A DNA stretch of 64,000 nucleotides from Gonocerus acuteangulatus (GCA_946811695.1 OX328125.1:111327967-111391966), one strand, 5' to 3'. Positions 35,196 to 48,225 are shown, counted from the stretch's first letter. Notes: a model not told the origin generated them from the letters alone. Numbers and translations are program-made.

Positions 35196-35933
35196 CTAGC
35201 TGACTACCCGAGCTTCACCACGGCCGATAAGTAGTTTTTATATTGCGTTAAATAAGATATGATCAAAATTAACGCAACTACATAATTTTGTACAGATTAT
35301 TATTGCACGGACTTTAGAGTTACCCAGGAAACACCATGTGGAGGTAACCGTGCTTGCTTCCGTTGGGGAGTTTAAAAAAATTAAATTCAACAACCAGTTA
35401 AAAAGTTAGGTAAACAGAGACAAATACACGTTGAAAAGAATAAAACTAACAACTTTGAAGCACTTATCTCTTCGATTGACATCGCCCCACCGAACATTAC
35501 AACAGAATCTTATTGTAGAGAATTTAGTAACATTCCACTTACCACGATTTCCCAACCGGTTTCGAGATATTTTAGAAAATATACTGAGATCCGAAAACTT
35601 CGTATCACCATTCATACAATTTTTTTCCTAAATACTTCGTTTCTGAATACCAAACAGAAAATTAGTTTTGAAAAGTATTTATTTAAAAAGTATTTAGTTT
35701 TGAAAAGTATTTCTATCAATTTTTCTGGTAAATGGCTACAGAACTCGCTTAAAAAATGGTTTCATTCTTTTTCCTAAGTTAAGGAATCTTTCGCACAAAT
35801 TTCGCTCCCAAAACCATGTTCCAGTAAACGGATTCAACTGGTTAATGAACTTGACCTTTATAATGAGAAGAAAGATTTTTGTACCAAATCAAAATTGAAC
35901 CATTTTCGAGCCGATGAGGAACTTCTTAATAAT

Positions 35934-36011
<78 letters not shown>

Positions 36012-36737
36012 TTTGAACATCCGTTTATTATTAACTACGAATTTTAGGACGGGTTGTCTATAGGTTACCACCCTTTTCTAGCCAGGATAGGGGTGATGCC
36101 TTTACTTTTTTCTAAAGAAAAGCCACCACCCCTAGTGGGAATCGAACCCACGACCTTTGGCACGGAGTGTTAAGTGCTCACGCCTTAACCCTCACGGCCA
36201 TCGGGTCTCCTTAATAATTCATGCCCCCCTAAAAGTACTTAAGCATTTGAATATCAAAAAACCCTTTCTTAGCGAGTGTTTACATTCTAAACTGATTGTC
36301 CGTGCAAAATTTCAAATTTTTGTGTCAAGTGGTTCGGGATATTATTACCTCGGATGGAGCATCACCAGGGCGTAAACTCTATGAGGGACAAAATCACATT
36401 TTATTTCTAGTAATTCAAGGTCTGCTATTATAGTTGAAATTAACCTCAATTTAAAATAATACTATGAAATACATACAATACGGTAACAGCTGTTCTGTTA
36501 TCGTCCTAGCAACGCTTGCTGCCTAGGCTTGCCTGCTCTAACCAACTCAAACTTTAAACCCCTCTAAAAATACTTAAAAATTCGAATATAAAAAAATCCT
36601 TTCTTAGTGAGTGCCTACGTTATGTAGGGAGTGCCCATGCAAAATTTCAAATTTTTCTGTCGAGTGGTTTGGGCTGGGCGATGATCGGTCAGTGAGTGAG
36701 TGAGTGAGTGAGTGGTATTTGAGAAATATATAGTAGA
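35196..36737 (-). mobile_element. Helitron carrying a nested SINE
   Basis: Minus-strand 5' end TCTACTATATATTT after A (36737) and 3' end CAGCTAG before T (CTAG 35196-35199). Next to the 5' end is GAGTGAGTGAGTGAGTGAG (plus strand). Family A modules (CTTCGATTGACATCGCCC, GGTTAATGAACTTGACC) lie inside, linking family A to this Helitron. The SINE 35936-36209 interrupts it. Confidence 0.7.
35936..36209 (-). mobile_element. tRNA(Ser/Leu)-headed SINE, full length, 11-bp TSD
   Basis: CTTAATAATTC at 35925-35935 and 36210-36220 flank it. On the minus strand the head has GGCCGTGAGGGTTAAGGCG (A-box region of a long-arm tRNA) and GGGTTCGATTCCCAC (B box). Then come the body CTATCCTGGCTAG and AAAAGGGTGGTAACCTATAG, a TTAATAATAAACGG tail and about 70 A's. 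The body is shared with the 5S-headed SINE, while the tail differs. Confidence 0.88.
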
Positions 36738-37113
36738 TTACACTTTATTTTGGTGTTTATTTATTCGTTGTCCCCTACAAACATGACATCGCCCTTTCTT
36801 TTTCTTTCGAGGTGGTTTTCCATTGTTGCTTCTTGATTCTTTGGAAATTTTCTTAACAAAAATTGTTTTTTATCAGAAGGAAGTGACGCTTCCTCTGGAC
36901 TGCAGATGTTCTGAAATGCAAGATTCTTGCATTGAGCAGTGCGTGCACTATCATGCTCTTCGAACGGTTTACAATATGTAACTGAGTAATGCGTGAAAGG
37001 GTAGAACACCACTCGTCACTGTAGGCGTGGTAAGGTTTTTCCTTGGTATACCTGAGGTTTGTGGGTCGTAGGGTTTCCCGGCAATTTCTTACAATACGAA
37101 ATGTTGCCTTGGG

Positions 37114-37896
37114 TTAAATCCATTGGTATGGAGGTTCATCGCAAAGTTGTTTTATTGTGGTTTGGAATGTTGAGGGTTTTGTTAGTGGGGTAGTTGGATG
37201 TTTGTACAGCTCCCTGAGTTGTCTCTGTTCGTCAAGAATCAGTTTGAGTATGTAGTCGAACTGTTTGTCGTTCTTTATCACATTGCCGGTTTGTTGTTTG
37301 CTGTAGAATTCTCTCAGAGCTTCTGCAATGTTGTCGATCCTTCCTCTGAGCTCGTGAAGGCTTGCTGAGACGTTATCGTTACGGATCTGCCTCGTCTTGA
37401 TGCTGAAGACGATATTATCGACGAGACATCTAGGCAAGAGGACTTGACAAGACGAAGGCTTGCCCGGTTTGACGACAACAGTCCTCTGCACTGCCCGACG
37501 AGCTTCGAGCCCCTTCCTCCAAGACTTGGGCAGACCTCGGAACATGCTCGAGTAGAGGAACATCTCCAAGAAGCTCAGAAAGCTGGCCTGCTTCACGAGC
37601 TGTTCGGTCCTACCTTGCTCCTCGAGTCGGGATATGTCGCTCACCGCTACGCCCACGATGAGGTTCATCATGACGAGCGCCACCAGGAGGACGAACACCG
37701 TGAACAGGAGTCGCCCGACTATCGAGAAGCCTCCGTCGCTCACGTTGCTGAACATATCTTCGTAGTCGAACTCCACCATCATCACGATAACCTTCACGAC
37801 AGCTTCCAACATATTCCTGAAGGGAAGATTTGCCTGGAAGAGAATCAGGAACGAAAAGGCGAACCCGATTATCAGCAGAGAGAATGTTGCCAGCAC
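37114..37896 (-). CDS. TRPA-like gene A, last exon: pore, S5-S6, C-terminus
   Basis: Acceptor TTGTTCTAG|GTG, 260 codons and TAA at 37116-37114. Residues 1-22 (LATFSLLIIGFAFSFLILF) are S5. A pore helix and filter region VIVMMVEFDYEDMF follows, then S6 (LLFTVFVLLVALVMMNLIVG) and the TRPA-type end GVAVSDISRLEEQ. The rest is cytoplasmic, with a basic stretch and a probable coiled coil (LHELRGRIDNIAEALREF). TRPA channels are non-selective cation channels of sensory neurons gated by heat or irritants. The total of exons A2-A7 is 1025 aa, the usual size of pyrexia/TRPA5-type channels once an N-terminal exon is added. The subtype is inferred from memory. Confidence 0.9.
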   Translation of the reverse strand: MLATFSLLIIGFAFSFLILFQANLPFRNMLEAVVKVIVMMVEFDYEDMFSNVSDGGFSIVGRLLFTVFVLLVALVMMNLIVGVAVSDISRLEEQGRTEQLVKQASFLSFLEMFLYSSMFRGLPKSWRKGLEARRAVQRTVVVKPGKPSSCQVLLPRCLVDNIVFSIKTRQIRNDNVSASLHELRGRIDNIAEALREFYSKQQTGNVIKNDKQFDYILKLILDEQRQLRELYKHPTTPLTKPSTFQTTIKQLCDEPPYQWI

Positions 37897-38514
37897 CTAG
37901 AACAAATGAAACACCTTCAAAAAATCATACCAAATAGTATTTCATAATCCAAAACCATCTAAACGATAATTACACAGTATTTACATGAAATAAGAAATAT
38001 GTTTAATGAAAAAAAACAATAAACACATTTTATTTTTCAGAATCAGCCATCTCCACAAAAATAATCTATTATGGCATTTAAACCGGGATACATGAAAATA
38101 AAATATAATTACGTTTAAGTATAATAAAAACTAAAAATAAAAAAAAAATCGTATAGCAACAGACAAATTAACCAAGGGCGGAGTAACACGTTCTCAGTAA
38201 TATAAGTCACCTTAAAATAAATACATTTAATATTCGACCATAAGATAATGATAAATTTTGGCTTTATTTATAGCGTCATCTTAATTCTGGGGAATTTTGG
38301 TCTTAGTTTCCTGGAATAAATTCTATCGAAGGACAGTGGCCACCGAAAAAATGTTATTAGTATGGAAATCTGTTGTTGTAATAATTGTTGTCGTTATTAT
38401 TTATTAGTATGTAATTTTTTGTTACAATTTCATTATTATCTTATTTTGTATTCTATTGTATATGATTTTATTTAATTAAGTTTGTATATTACTTAAGTTT
38501 AGTATTCATTAATA

Positions 38515-39038
38515 CTAGCTGAATTCCCGTGCCTCGTCACAGCAGATAAGTAGTTATTTTATTGCGTAAAATAAAATAAATTTATGTTTCTAAGATGTCA
38601 TTTGGATATTTGCGAGCATGACCAAGAAGTGTTCTGACTGGGGATGCTGATGGGTGAGGAGGCTGTGCAAGGGTTCGGGATATTATTACCTCGGATAGAC
38701 CATCAACAGGTATAGCGTAAACCCTATGAGGGTCAAAATCAAAGTTTATTTCTAGTAATTCTAGGTCTCCCATCATAGTTGAAATCAAATAGATACAGTA
38801 CAATAACAGCTGTTCTGTTATCGTCCTAGCAACCCTTGCTGCCTAGGCTAGCATGCTCTCTTTATAACCAACTAAAAATACTTTAAAAATTGAATATCGA
38901 AAAAACCTTTTTTCAGTGAGAGTTTCCATCCTAAAGGGAGTGTCCATGCAAGATTTCAACATTTTCTATCGAGTGGTTTGGTCTGGGCGATGATAGGTTA
39001 GTGAGTGTGGGACTGGTATTTGACAAATATATAGTAGA
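38515..39038 (-). mobile_element. Short non-autonomous Helitron in gene A intron
   Basis: A|TCTACTATATATTT at the minus-strand 5' end (39038) and CTAG|T at the 3' end (38518-38515), with GAATTCAGCTAG as the final stretch. It is 524 bp, without repeats or a gene, and related to 35196-36737. Confidence 0.72.
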
Positions 39039-39197
39039 TAATATTATTTAAGTATAATTGTATATTGCTAAATAGTAGTATATATTATTATGTATTTTTG
39101 TTAACGTATTTTACTATTGTACAGATGTTAAATAAATATATTTTATAAAAAGTAATAGAAACACAAATTATAAGAATATTATAAAACGTTACTATAC

Positions 39198-39443
39198 CTT
39201 GAGAGTTTTGACGGCTACTTTAGAAAACATGAGAACATAGAATCCCCATGTGGGACACCTCGATAGTAGGAAGAGCAACTCGACCCAAGCCAGTAGGATA
39301 GCTATCGATGCTAAATATCGAATCCACAATCGATTAGGACTGAACGATTCGACCAAGATCGTGAAGACAATCACTATCCACTTCACCCAGGACTCGTAGT
39401 CCGTGAAGTAGTAGCGCTGAAGCTGGCTCAGGTTCACCAATTC
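39198..39443 (-). CDS. TRPA-like gene A, exon 6: S3-S4 region
   Basis: 82 codons in phase 0 between GAACAG|GAA and AAG|GTATAG. It contains two hydrophobic spans (VKWIVIVFTILVESF and LASIAILLAWVELLFLLS), then CPTWGFYVLMFSKVAVKTLK, the S4-S5 linker region well conserved in TRPA channels. It joins exon 7 as KTLK-VLATFS. Confidence 0.9.
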
Positions 39444-40110
39444 CTGTTCAAACATAAACACAGTTTTTTATGACATCTATAGCATCGGAGTATAAAGTAT
39501 AAACACCACTAGTGTTTTTGAACTGAAGAGCATGGACGGTGTTAATTCTTGGGATTGAATTCTAAGAGTGTGACATTTCCTCAAGAGAGCTCTGGGTTTT
39601 TAGAGTTAAAAGCATCCCTTTTCTTTCTAGAAAGGAGCCTTTGATATTCCACCTGGCATAAGCCCATCAAAGCTGTCAGATCTTACAGTATCACATTACA
39701 TTTCTTACAACACCTTGTAATGTCGGGGACAAATAGATAAATGTATAAATCTTTACCCCAGAGGTAAAGGACACCGTGCCCATTTCATTATTAAATTGAC
39801 TTAACAATATGTCCTTAATCTGGATTTTTCGATCCATATGCAGGGCACTATGTTCCCATAAATAACGTAGATGAGACAGTCATTAGAGGTAAAAGACGCC
39901 ATGTGGAGGAAGACTTGGTTTTGTTTGACTATGATCAATACTTACAATTGTTGAAATATACAATTGTCATTGTAATCCAGTGCCTTCTATGTTTTGGCGC
40001 GTCTGGAATGCTAACCTGGAAGGTTGTGTGTCTTGTGTTCTCCCCTGTTCCCACGTTTACTTTTATTAGATGCAGCTTCTTATACTCTGCTATTAGCACT
40101 TATTACAAGA

Positions 40111-40124
40111 GGTTATGGGCCCAG
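40111..40124 (+). promoter_or_regulatory. Copia-type primer binding site (initiator tRNA half)
   Basis: GGTTATGGGCCCAG is the exact complement of the anticodon stem-loop of initiator methionine tRNA (CTGGGCCCATAACC). Copia elements prime from a 5' tRNA-iMet half rather than the tRNA 3' end. The site starts three bases after the probable LTR end. Confidence 0.8.
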
Positions 40125-40199
40125 GACATAACTGGAACCGATTACAGTGAAAAGTAATTTCTTGAGTTACAAATTATTTTATTTGATTTAAGTAGAAGC

Positions 40200-42006
40200 A
40201 TGGCAGCCGGAGTGAGTTATGTTTGTCCATTTGATGGAATTAGCAATTTTTCTACGTGGTTAGTGCGGATTAAGACATGTTTAGATCGTCATGGAGTTTT
40301 ATCAGTTTTGGAGGGACTTAAATCAGAAGAACTTAGAGACAAGGAAGCTTTTATTAGACTAGACGCACATGCCAGAGATATTATTGTTCAATCAGTAATA
40401 GACAGTGTATTAGAAATTATCAAGGAGAAGCTTACAGCTCGAAGAAGAAAGGTTTAGCGTCCAGGATTGATCTCCAGAGGAAATTGAGAAATTTGATTAT
40501 GACTGAGGGAGCTGACTTACAGAATTTTCTTCTAGAATTTGAAAAGACTTTAGCTGAATTGAAGATGTCAGGAGGGAAAATGGAGGATGATAAAGTTATC
40601 ATTCAACTGTTGTCAGCAATGCCAAGTAATTTTAAACCAGTAGTTACATCAATTGACATTTTACTTTCCAAAGACCCAGCGACAGTTACCCTTGATTTCG
40701 TGAAAAGTAAATTACTCTCGGAAGAAAGAAGACTATCTATTTCTTTAAATAATCATTCAGTGGAGTGAACCAAAGTGAAAATACAATCAGAAATTGAAAT
40801 AGTGGCGGGAACAAGTCCAATTTTCAAGGGAAATGCTTTGAATGCCAAGGAACTGGACACAAGCACTCCCAGTGCCCGAATAAGAAGTATCCTAATCAGT
40901 ATCGTAAATCTAACAATCGATATAGACATTTTGGTGGCACAGCTGATATTGATAAGGAAGGTAACAGTAAACAAGTAACCTTCTTCACTGAAGTTGATAA
41001 ACAATGTGCACATATCACAGGAAATTCACTTTTAGAAATAGAATTTGTGATCGACAGTGGTGCAAGCTGTCATTTGGTTAAGTCCTGTTGGAAAGAACAC
41101 TTGCTAGGTAAAGTTGAGTCTAACAGAAAAATTGGTGTGTTGCAAAAGTAGGTGAATATGTGACAGCATCCACTTGTGGAAAACTTTCATTGGTTGCTGA
41201 ATCAGGTTGTGAAATATGTTTAGTGAATGTTCTACTTTGTGATAATTTATCCCGTAACTTATTATCAGTTAAATGTATGGAAGAAAATGGACTTAAAGTA
41301 ATTTTTGAAAATAGCAGAATGACTGTTTGGAAAGGAAGAAATCTAATTTTCCATGGGAATAGAATTAGAAATCTCTATGTTGCTAAATTTTTTGTTGTGG
41401 TGGATAGTGCCAATCTAATAGAAGATCATGATTTTTTGATGCATCGAAGAATGGGACATTCGAGCAGGTATCCCTCAAGTAATGTATGTGATACATGTAT
41501 TTATGCGAAACAGTCTCGCACCCCCTACTTAAGTCAGTTTAATACTTGTTTCAAATTGGTTCATTGGAAGTTAGCAAAAAGAGAGTGCTACTCGAGATTT
41601 AACTTACACCAATGATGAAGATTATTTAATAGGTTATAGTGATGCAGATTGGGCAAATGATGTTATTGATAGAAAATCTTATAGTGGTTTTGTATTTAAA
41701 TTTTGTGGCGGACCAATTTTTTGGGAGGCCAAGAAGCAACCTTGTGTGTCGTTGAGTAGCACAGAGGCTGAATATGTCGCCATTACCTATGCAGCTAAAG
41801 AAGCCGTTTTTCTTAAAGGTTTATTTAATGAGTTAACTAATGTTGATGTTATTATTCCTATTTATAATGATAATCAAAGTGCACAAAAGTTGGTCTATAA
41901 TCCTGTTTTTCACAATAGAACTAAACATATAGATACAAAATTTCATTTTATTAGGGAAGTAGTCAATAAGGGTGTTGTTGTAATTAAGTATCTATCTACT
42001 GATTAA
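40200..42006 (+). pseudogene. Copia gag-pol remnant
   Basis: Gag starts at 40200 (MAAGVSYVCPFDGISNFSTW), with a frameshift near 40440 and then EGADLQNFLLEFEKTLAELK. A CCHC zinc knuckle, C-FE-C-QGTG-H-KHSQ-C, lies at 40834-40875 in another frame. The protease motif DSGASCHL is at about 41053. Integrase zinc-finger residues HRRMGHSS and CDTCIYAKQSR lie at 41440-41520. Then comes a jump to RNase H (GYSDADWAND, SLSSTEAEYVA, HIDTKFHFIRE) at 41630-42006. It cannot make the full polyprotein. Confidence 0.85.
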
Positions 42007-42138
42007 GGATCTATCTACTGATTAAGTATCTATCTACTGATTAAGGATCTATCTACTGATTAAGGATCTATCTACTGATTAAGGATCTATCTACTGATTA
42101 AGTATCTATCTACTGATTAAGGATCTATCTATCTACTG
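41985..42138 (+). repeat. ~19-bp tandem repeat at Copia pol 3' end
   Basis: About seven units of GATCTATCTACTGATTAAG, with GG/GT variants, start from the codons YLSTD at the end of RNase H. It is a local slippage expansion not expected in an intact element. Confidence 0.85.
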
Positions 42139-42583
42139 TATGCTGATATGTTCACTAAACCACTTGCTGTTGCTAAGCATTTATATTGTAGAAATGGTAT
42201 TGGTCTTGTTTAATAGTAATTGTTTGAGCCACTAGATTAAGGGGAGGTGTTGAAATATACAATTGTCATTGTAATCCAGTGCCTTCTATGTTTTGGCGCG
42301 TGAAATACAGTGGAATCTGGAATGCTAACCTGGAAGGTTGTGTGTCTTGTGTTCTCTCCTGTTCCCACGTTTACTTTTATTAGATGCAGCTTCTTATACT
42401 CTCCTATTAGCACTTATTACAAGACCAATTACCTATCAATGCCCATAACAATGGGAAAACATTTCCTTAAACTGTTTCTACAAGTAACGAAGAAACAAAG
42501 TTTAATGGTTCAAAGTTATGGAAAATTGGCTCTCCTGAACAATTACAAATATGGAGGATCTGATAAGAAAATATCATATTTAC

Positions 42584-43579
42584 CACAAAGAATATAGGAA
42601 CAAGTACGATGAAGAGCACGACCCTGGAAGTGATGGCTACCGCTCGCGTGAACACTGTGCTGTTTCTCTCGACGAAGGTTATGTGTGCAAGGGTCGTTAT
42701 GGCAACGGTCAGGATCAAGTAGAGGACCATGATGAAGATAAATAGGCAATTGAACCTCCGCCATTTTAGGTGCAAGAATGTTTCGATGAGCGGATGGAGC
42801 ATCAAGCGATCTTGCATGGTCTGACGTCCGCTGTTCATGATGGAACCGATCACTTTAAGCTGTTTCTCGTTCTCGCCGTTCGGCATCAGGACATCGAAGT
42901 TCAGCAATATCTCGCATTCGGGGTTGGTGAGAGGACCTTTCAGCACTTCAACGTAATGGTTGAAGATGTCTTCAAGGAACTCTGCGGACTTTGGAATGGA
43001 CAAGCAGATCTCGTCGATGGCCGACTTCTCCGCTACTTCGTACTTGATGGAAGCAGCCAAATCCGCTCCGTGGAGGACGAGCTCTCTCACGCAGTCTGCG
43101 TTGGTTCCTGCTGCAGCGACGTGCAGCGGATTCCATCCGTCAGTATTCCGCAACTCCATGAGACCTGTATCGTGCTTTACGAGAAGTCTCACTACGCCCA
43201 GGTGTCCTTCCCTGCAAGCCAAGTGCAGCGCAGTATCTCCGAGCTTCGTTCCCATCCTGGGATCTGCACCCATGCTCAGGAGTTCGTCAGCGCAGTCCGT
43301 ATGGCCCTCCTTGGCGGCGATGTGCAGCGGAGTCAATCCTCCTTTCTCCTCTTTGGTCTTCAAGTTCATTCTCGACTTACCGGTACCTTCCAGAAGACAC
43401 TGCAGGATCTCCAACGAATCGTTCATGACCGCCAAATGCAGAAGACTTTGATCTCCGGGAAGAAGCAGAAAGTTGGAATCTGCACCTTGTTTGCAGAGAA
43501 TTTTCACACAATCCACCTGGCTCATTTTCACCGCTAAGCAGAGTGGCGTTTCATATGAACTGTTCGTACGATCCAAAAT
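42584..43579 (-). CDS. TRPA-like gene A, exon 5: ankyrin repeats, S1 and S2
   Basis: 332 codons in phase 0 from TTTCAG|ATT to TTTGTG|GTAAAT. Four to five ankyrin repeats (TPLCLAVKMSQVDCVKIL; SLLHLAVMNDSLEILQCLL; TPLHIAAKEGHTDCADELL; TALHLACREGHLGVVRLLV; NPLHVAAAGTNADCVRELV) fill about 1-190. The linker IDEICLSIPKSAEFLEDIF follows, then LMLHPLIETFLHLKWRRF before S1 (CLFIFIMVLYLILTVAI) and S2 (VVLFIVLVPIFFV). The linker and the HPxxETFLxLKWRR lead-in are typical of insect TRPA channels other than TRPA1. This is the longest exon, and its codon use is more GC-rich than its surroundings. Confidence 0.92.
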
Positions 43580-44494
43580 CTGAAATCAGAAATATTTATA
43601 TATTTGAATAAAAATGTTATTATTTAAGAAATGAAAAAAAAAAATCTAAAGCACGGCTCTAAAATAAACTCCACCTCTTCATTCCGCAGGGAGCCTCAAC
43701 CCCCTTCCACGGACCCTGTTTACTTTGAGCCTTCTGCCAAAATTATAAAAACATGGAATATGAATTAACCGCTAATGTTTAGCAAATTACAGTTTGATCA
43801 TATCACATTGCTAATTTTATTCTGTCTACCATTTCAACTCGCTTTTTAATAAAGAGGAATACGTCGAGAACAGTTAAGAGCTTTACATTGGTTGTTAATT
43901 TTTCAACTCAGCACTCGAAAATTCATTTAGTAGTTTACATACATCTATAGAAATTGAGTAAAATATGACTTTTTAAGATCTAAAACTTTAGACTCTACCT
44001 TATCCGGCGTTCTCATATCCGGCGTTCTCATATCCGTCGCTCTCTGTAATCCGGCGGTCTCCGAGAAGAATGACTTCCTAGAAAATCTTCCCTTCCTAGC
44101 CAATCATTTTTTTTTCGGGTATTTAATTGAATGGAAGATAAAGAAGGCATATATGTTCCGTTTTAGACGCAAGAAATATTGTTTCTAGTGAAAACATAGG
44201 TGTTTACACTAAGGTACCTGCGGCTGGAAAGCCTGATATACACCAGCAAGGATATAAATATTTTTAATTTATTTTATAATTCGGTACCTAAACTTTACTT
44301 AAATATGAAAATAAATAAATAAATTAAAACTGATACAAATTATTATATCCTCAAATAATAAGGTTTTTCAAATACAAAAGTGACTATTTATATTATATAC
44401 GAATTTTTAATGTAATAAAATAACTACTTATCTGCCGTTACGAAGCACGGTTATTCAGCTAGGAGACAATAAGTGAAAGTGTTTCGGCTAATAA

Positions 44495-44700
44495 AAAGTC
44501 CGACTCGCAGGAACTGCATCATCTTAGCGCGGTTCCTGATCATGTCCCTATTGTCATTTGAAAAGCTTAGAATAGAAACAGATAATATTTTCCTCGGCCT
44601 TTGTTCAAAGGGTTTTATGGCTTCACCTGGTCGGGTCCGCCAGACCCTAGAATCCTCTTCTACCGATACTTCATTTCATACGTTTCAATGAATTGGAAAA
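44495..44700 (+). repeat. GTCCG repeat family, one-ended copy
   Basis: AAAAGTCCGACTCGCAGGAA, CATCTTAGCGCGGTTCC and the interior TTTTATGGCTTCACCTGG match 14390-14640. Confidence 0.6.
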
Positions 44701-44859
44701 TATCAAATTTTTTCACATATTCTTGTGTTCTTTTACTACAGTAATAATTCTACAAATAAAATCAATTAAAAAATGAAATAAAAGAACCAACAGCATGAAG
44801 GAAATTGAAAGTATTCAAAAGACGTCATCGAATCTCTTTTCTTGGCAAGCTATATTTCT

Positions 44860-46356
<1,497 letters not shown>

Positions 46357-46520
46357 AAACATTTTCCTACCAAAAAGCACACGAAAGATAACGCCAGGAA
46401 CGTCCAAATAATACATTTTTCCGATTAGTGACCCGGCTTTTCCTTACCAAAACCCAACTGTTCTCTGATTTCTTATGAGCTGAATGGTTATCTACATCTG
46501 ATTATGGTAAGTGTGTATAC

Positions 46521-46874
46521 CCTAGTGATTTCAGGAATGGACAGCAACTCCTCTAGAATAGATGTCCTCCCATATTTAGCAGCTAGATGCAGCACTGTCT
46601 GATTGGTGTTGGAAGACACCGTGACATCAGCACCAGCTTCAAGAAGCAGCGCCACACCGTCTGTCCATCCTGTTTCCACGGCTTGCAGCAGCGGTGTCCT
46701 TCCGAGGACATCTCTGGCGATTACTACCGATTCCTTATCTGCAGCTATCAGGACACGAAGGACATCCTCCGCTCTCTCTTCCACGGCGAGGTGTACTCCT
46801 GTCTGTCCTTCGCTGTTCCAGGTTGTCAAGCATCCGCCGTTCTGGAGGAGGTATTCCGTCAGGGGGACGTCTTT
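46521..46874 (-). CDS. TRPA-like gene A, exon 4 (ankyrin)
   Basis: 118 codons in phase 0, TTTCCAG|AAA to AGG|GTATAC. Repeats: QTGVHLAVEERAEDVLRVLI, RTPLLQAVETGWTDGVALLL, QTVLHLAAKYGRTSILEELL. It joins exon 3 within a repeat (ALHTAILQ-KDVPLTEYLL) and exon 5 as PEITR-ILDRTNSSY. Confidence 0.92.
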
Positions 46875-47390
46875 CTGGAAACACAAATTGAATAGTTAGA
46901 TATTTACTTTCTTCAATTTTTTCGATATTATTACCGAAAAAAAGGAAGTACTTAATACTTCGGAAGTGTAAGTTTAGTTCTTTTGAAGGGGGTTTTGTCA
47001 ATGTTTAGCTCAATTTCATTTGTCTTTGTTTAACCGAATTTCATTAATAAATAATTTAAATATTTTCTTCGTGTTTGAAATTTATGTAAAGATATTTAAA
47101 TTATGGTTTGCTTGGTGTTAAGAAAGTATTCGAAAAAAATATTGTTAATAGACAGAAATGTTTTTGGGAACTTTGTATATTTTCTAAAATATATCTATAA
47201 CGATTGGGCAATCGTGGTAAGTGGAAGGCAGCCATTCGAAAGCCTACAAAACTCTCTACGAAAATGGTTCGGATGAAATATCCGATGTGGAGATGTCAAG
47301 CGGAGAAATAAGCACCTAATATTTCGAAAGTGCTAGTTTAGTTCTTTAGAAAGGGGGTTTGATGTTGTTTAATGCACTCTTTAATAGGTT

Positions 47391-47529
47391 TTAGCGCGGT
47401 TCCTCTCTCCCTTCGTAGGGAGGTACCCCGCTTATAAGGTTGATCTCATGAAACAATCCGGAAGTGCCGACAAGAAAATTTCGCGTTTCAGAACCCCTAG
47501 AGACCGAAAATAACGGTGGTTAAAGTTTG

Positions 47530-47627
<98 letters not shown>

Positions 47628-48225
47628 CCTGTTCGCGGATTTCTGGCGTCCCTAATGGTCCGATTTTGATGAAAATTGGTACAAAAATCCGTCGTCCAAT
47701 TTGAAAGGTCAAGTTCGTTAACCAGCAAAATCCGCCCACTGGAAGATGGCGTTTGGGGCGAAAATCGCGCAAAAAAATCGTAACGCTTACGTTTTTGAGT
47801 TTATATGCTTGTAAGTACTCGTTGTATTGGTTTCTTGGGCTAGTAAAACGAATGAAACCATTTTAAAGGCGATAGCTTTAACCGTTTCTGAGAAAATCGG
47901 AAAAAAAAGTTGTTAAATCAAGTTTTTGGTTTGGTTACTTAGAATCATGGGATTCAGTTGAACCATTTTTTGCATGTTTGAATTTCATCAAAACTAACAT
48001 GTTAATCTTTTGGTTACGTTTGGAGTTAAGGAAGGGTTAGAATAAAATATGTTATGAACAGACATGAAAAGTATTGGGAACTAAGTATAATTTCATTAAT
48101 ATCTCGAACCAGGTTGGGAAATCGTGATAAGTGGATAGAAATTATTTGAAAGCTTTATAAATTCTCTACAAAAAAAGATTCTGAAACAATTTTTGATTAG
48201 GTGATGTCAATCGGAGAAATAAGAA
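47391..48225 (-). mobile_element. Helitron-like family A, inverted copy
   Basis: Minus-strand end GAGGAACCGCGCTAAAA (47394-47391), GAAACGCGAAATTTTCTTGT, a (TA)n core at 47530-47625 and TTGCTGGTTAACGAACTTGA in reverse. The start is not defined. Confidence 0.5.

Larger units (their letters stand above)
30059..37113. other. Intergenic DNA between TRPA-like genes A and B
   Basis: 7.05 kb between the stop of gene A and the start of gene B, both on the minus strand. It contains a Helitron, LINE pieces, a piggyBac derivative, SINEs, a tandem array and a second Helitron, listed separately. 30060-30480, 33265-33720 and 34190-34770 are AT-rich with no gene; (TA)n lies at 33428-33470. AATAAA on the minus strand at about 36757 may serve gene A. 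Confidence 0.7.
39949..42421 (+). mobile_element. Deleted Copia-type LTR retrotransposon
   Basis: Two LTRs start TGTTGAAATATACAATTG (39949-about 40107 and 42248-about 42421). A primer site at 40111-40124, gag/pol remnants and a purine tract AAGGGGAGG precede the 3' LTR. Integrase core and reverse transcriptase are deleted, leaving integrase N-terminus fused to RNase H. The 3' LTR has a 15-16 bp insertion (GTGAAATACAGTGG) not in the 5' LTR; otherwise the LTRs are nearly identical. Target duplication is uncertain (ACAAT against CCAAT). It lies in gene A's intron, antisense to that gene. Confidence 0.88.
39444..42583 (-). other. Intron A5/A6, filled mainly by a Copia element
   Basis: A 3.1-kb intron. 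The Copia-type retrotransposon 39949-42421 takes up most of it. 39480-39940 is AT-rich with no recognised feature. Confidence 0.75.

Noticed and set aside
36140..36209. tRNA gene on the minus strand
   Set aside because: The A and B boxes are the head of a SINE with a shared body, poly-A and an 11-bp target duplication; a complete acceptor stem was not seen.
37444..37947. Plus-strand 167-codon open frame opposite the last TRPA exon
   Set aside because: His/Glu-rich antisense artefact of the real minus-strand exon with correct splice site and pore motifs.
42770..43537. Plus-strand 255-codon open frame opposite TRPA exon A5 (and a 163-codon one at 42960)
   Set aside because: Antisense shadow of a conserved, GC-rich ankyrin exon; it has no family features of its own.
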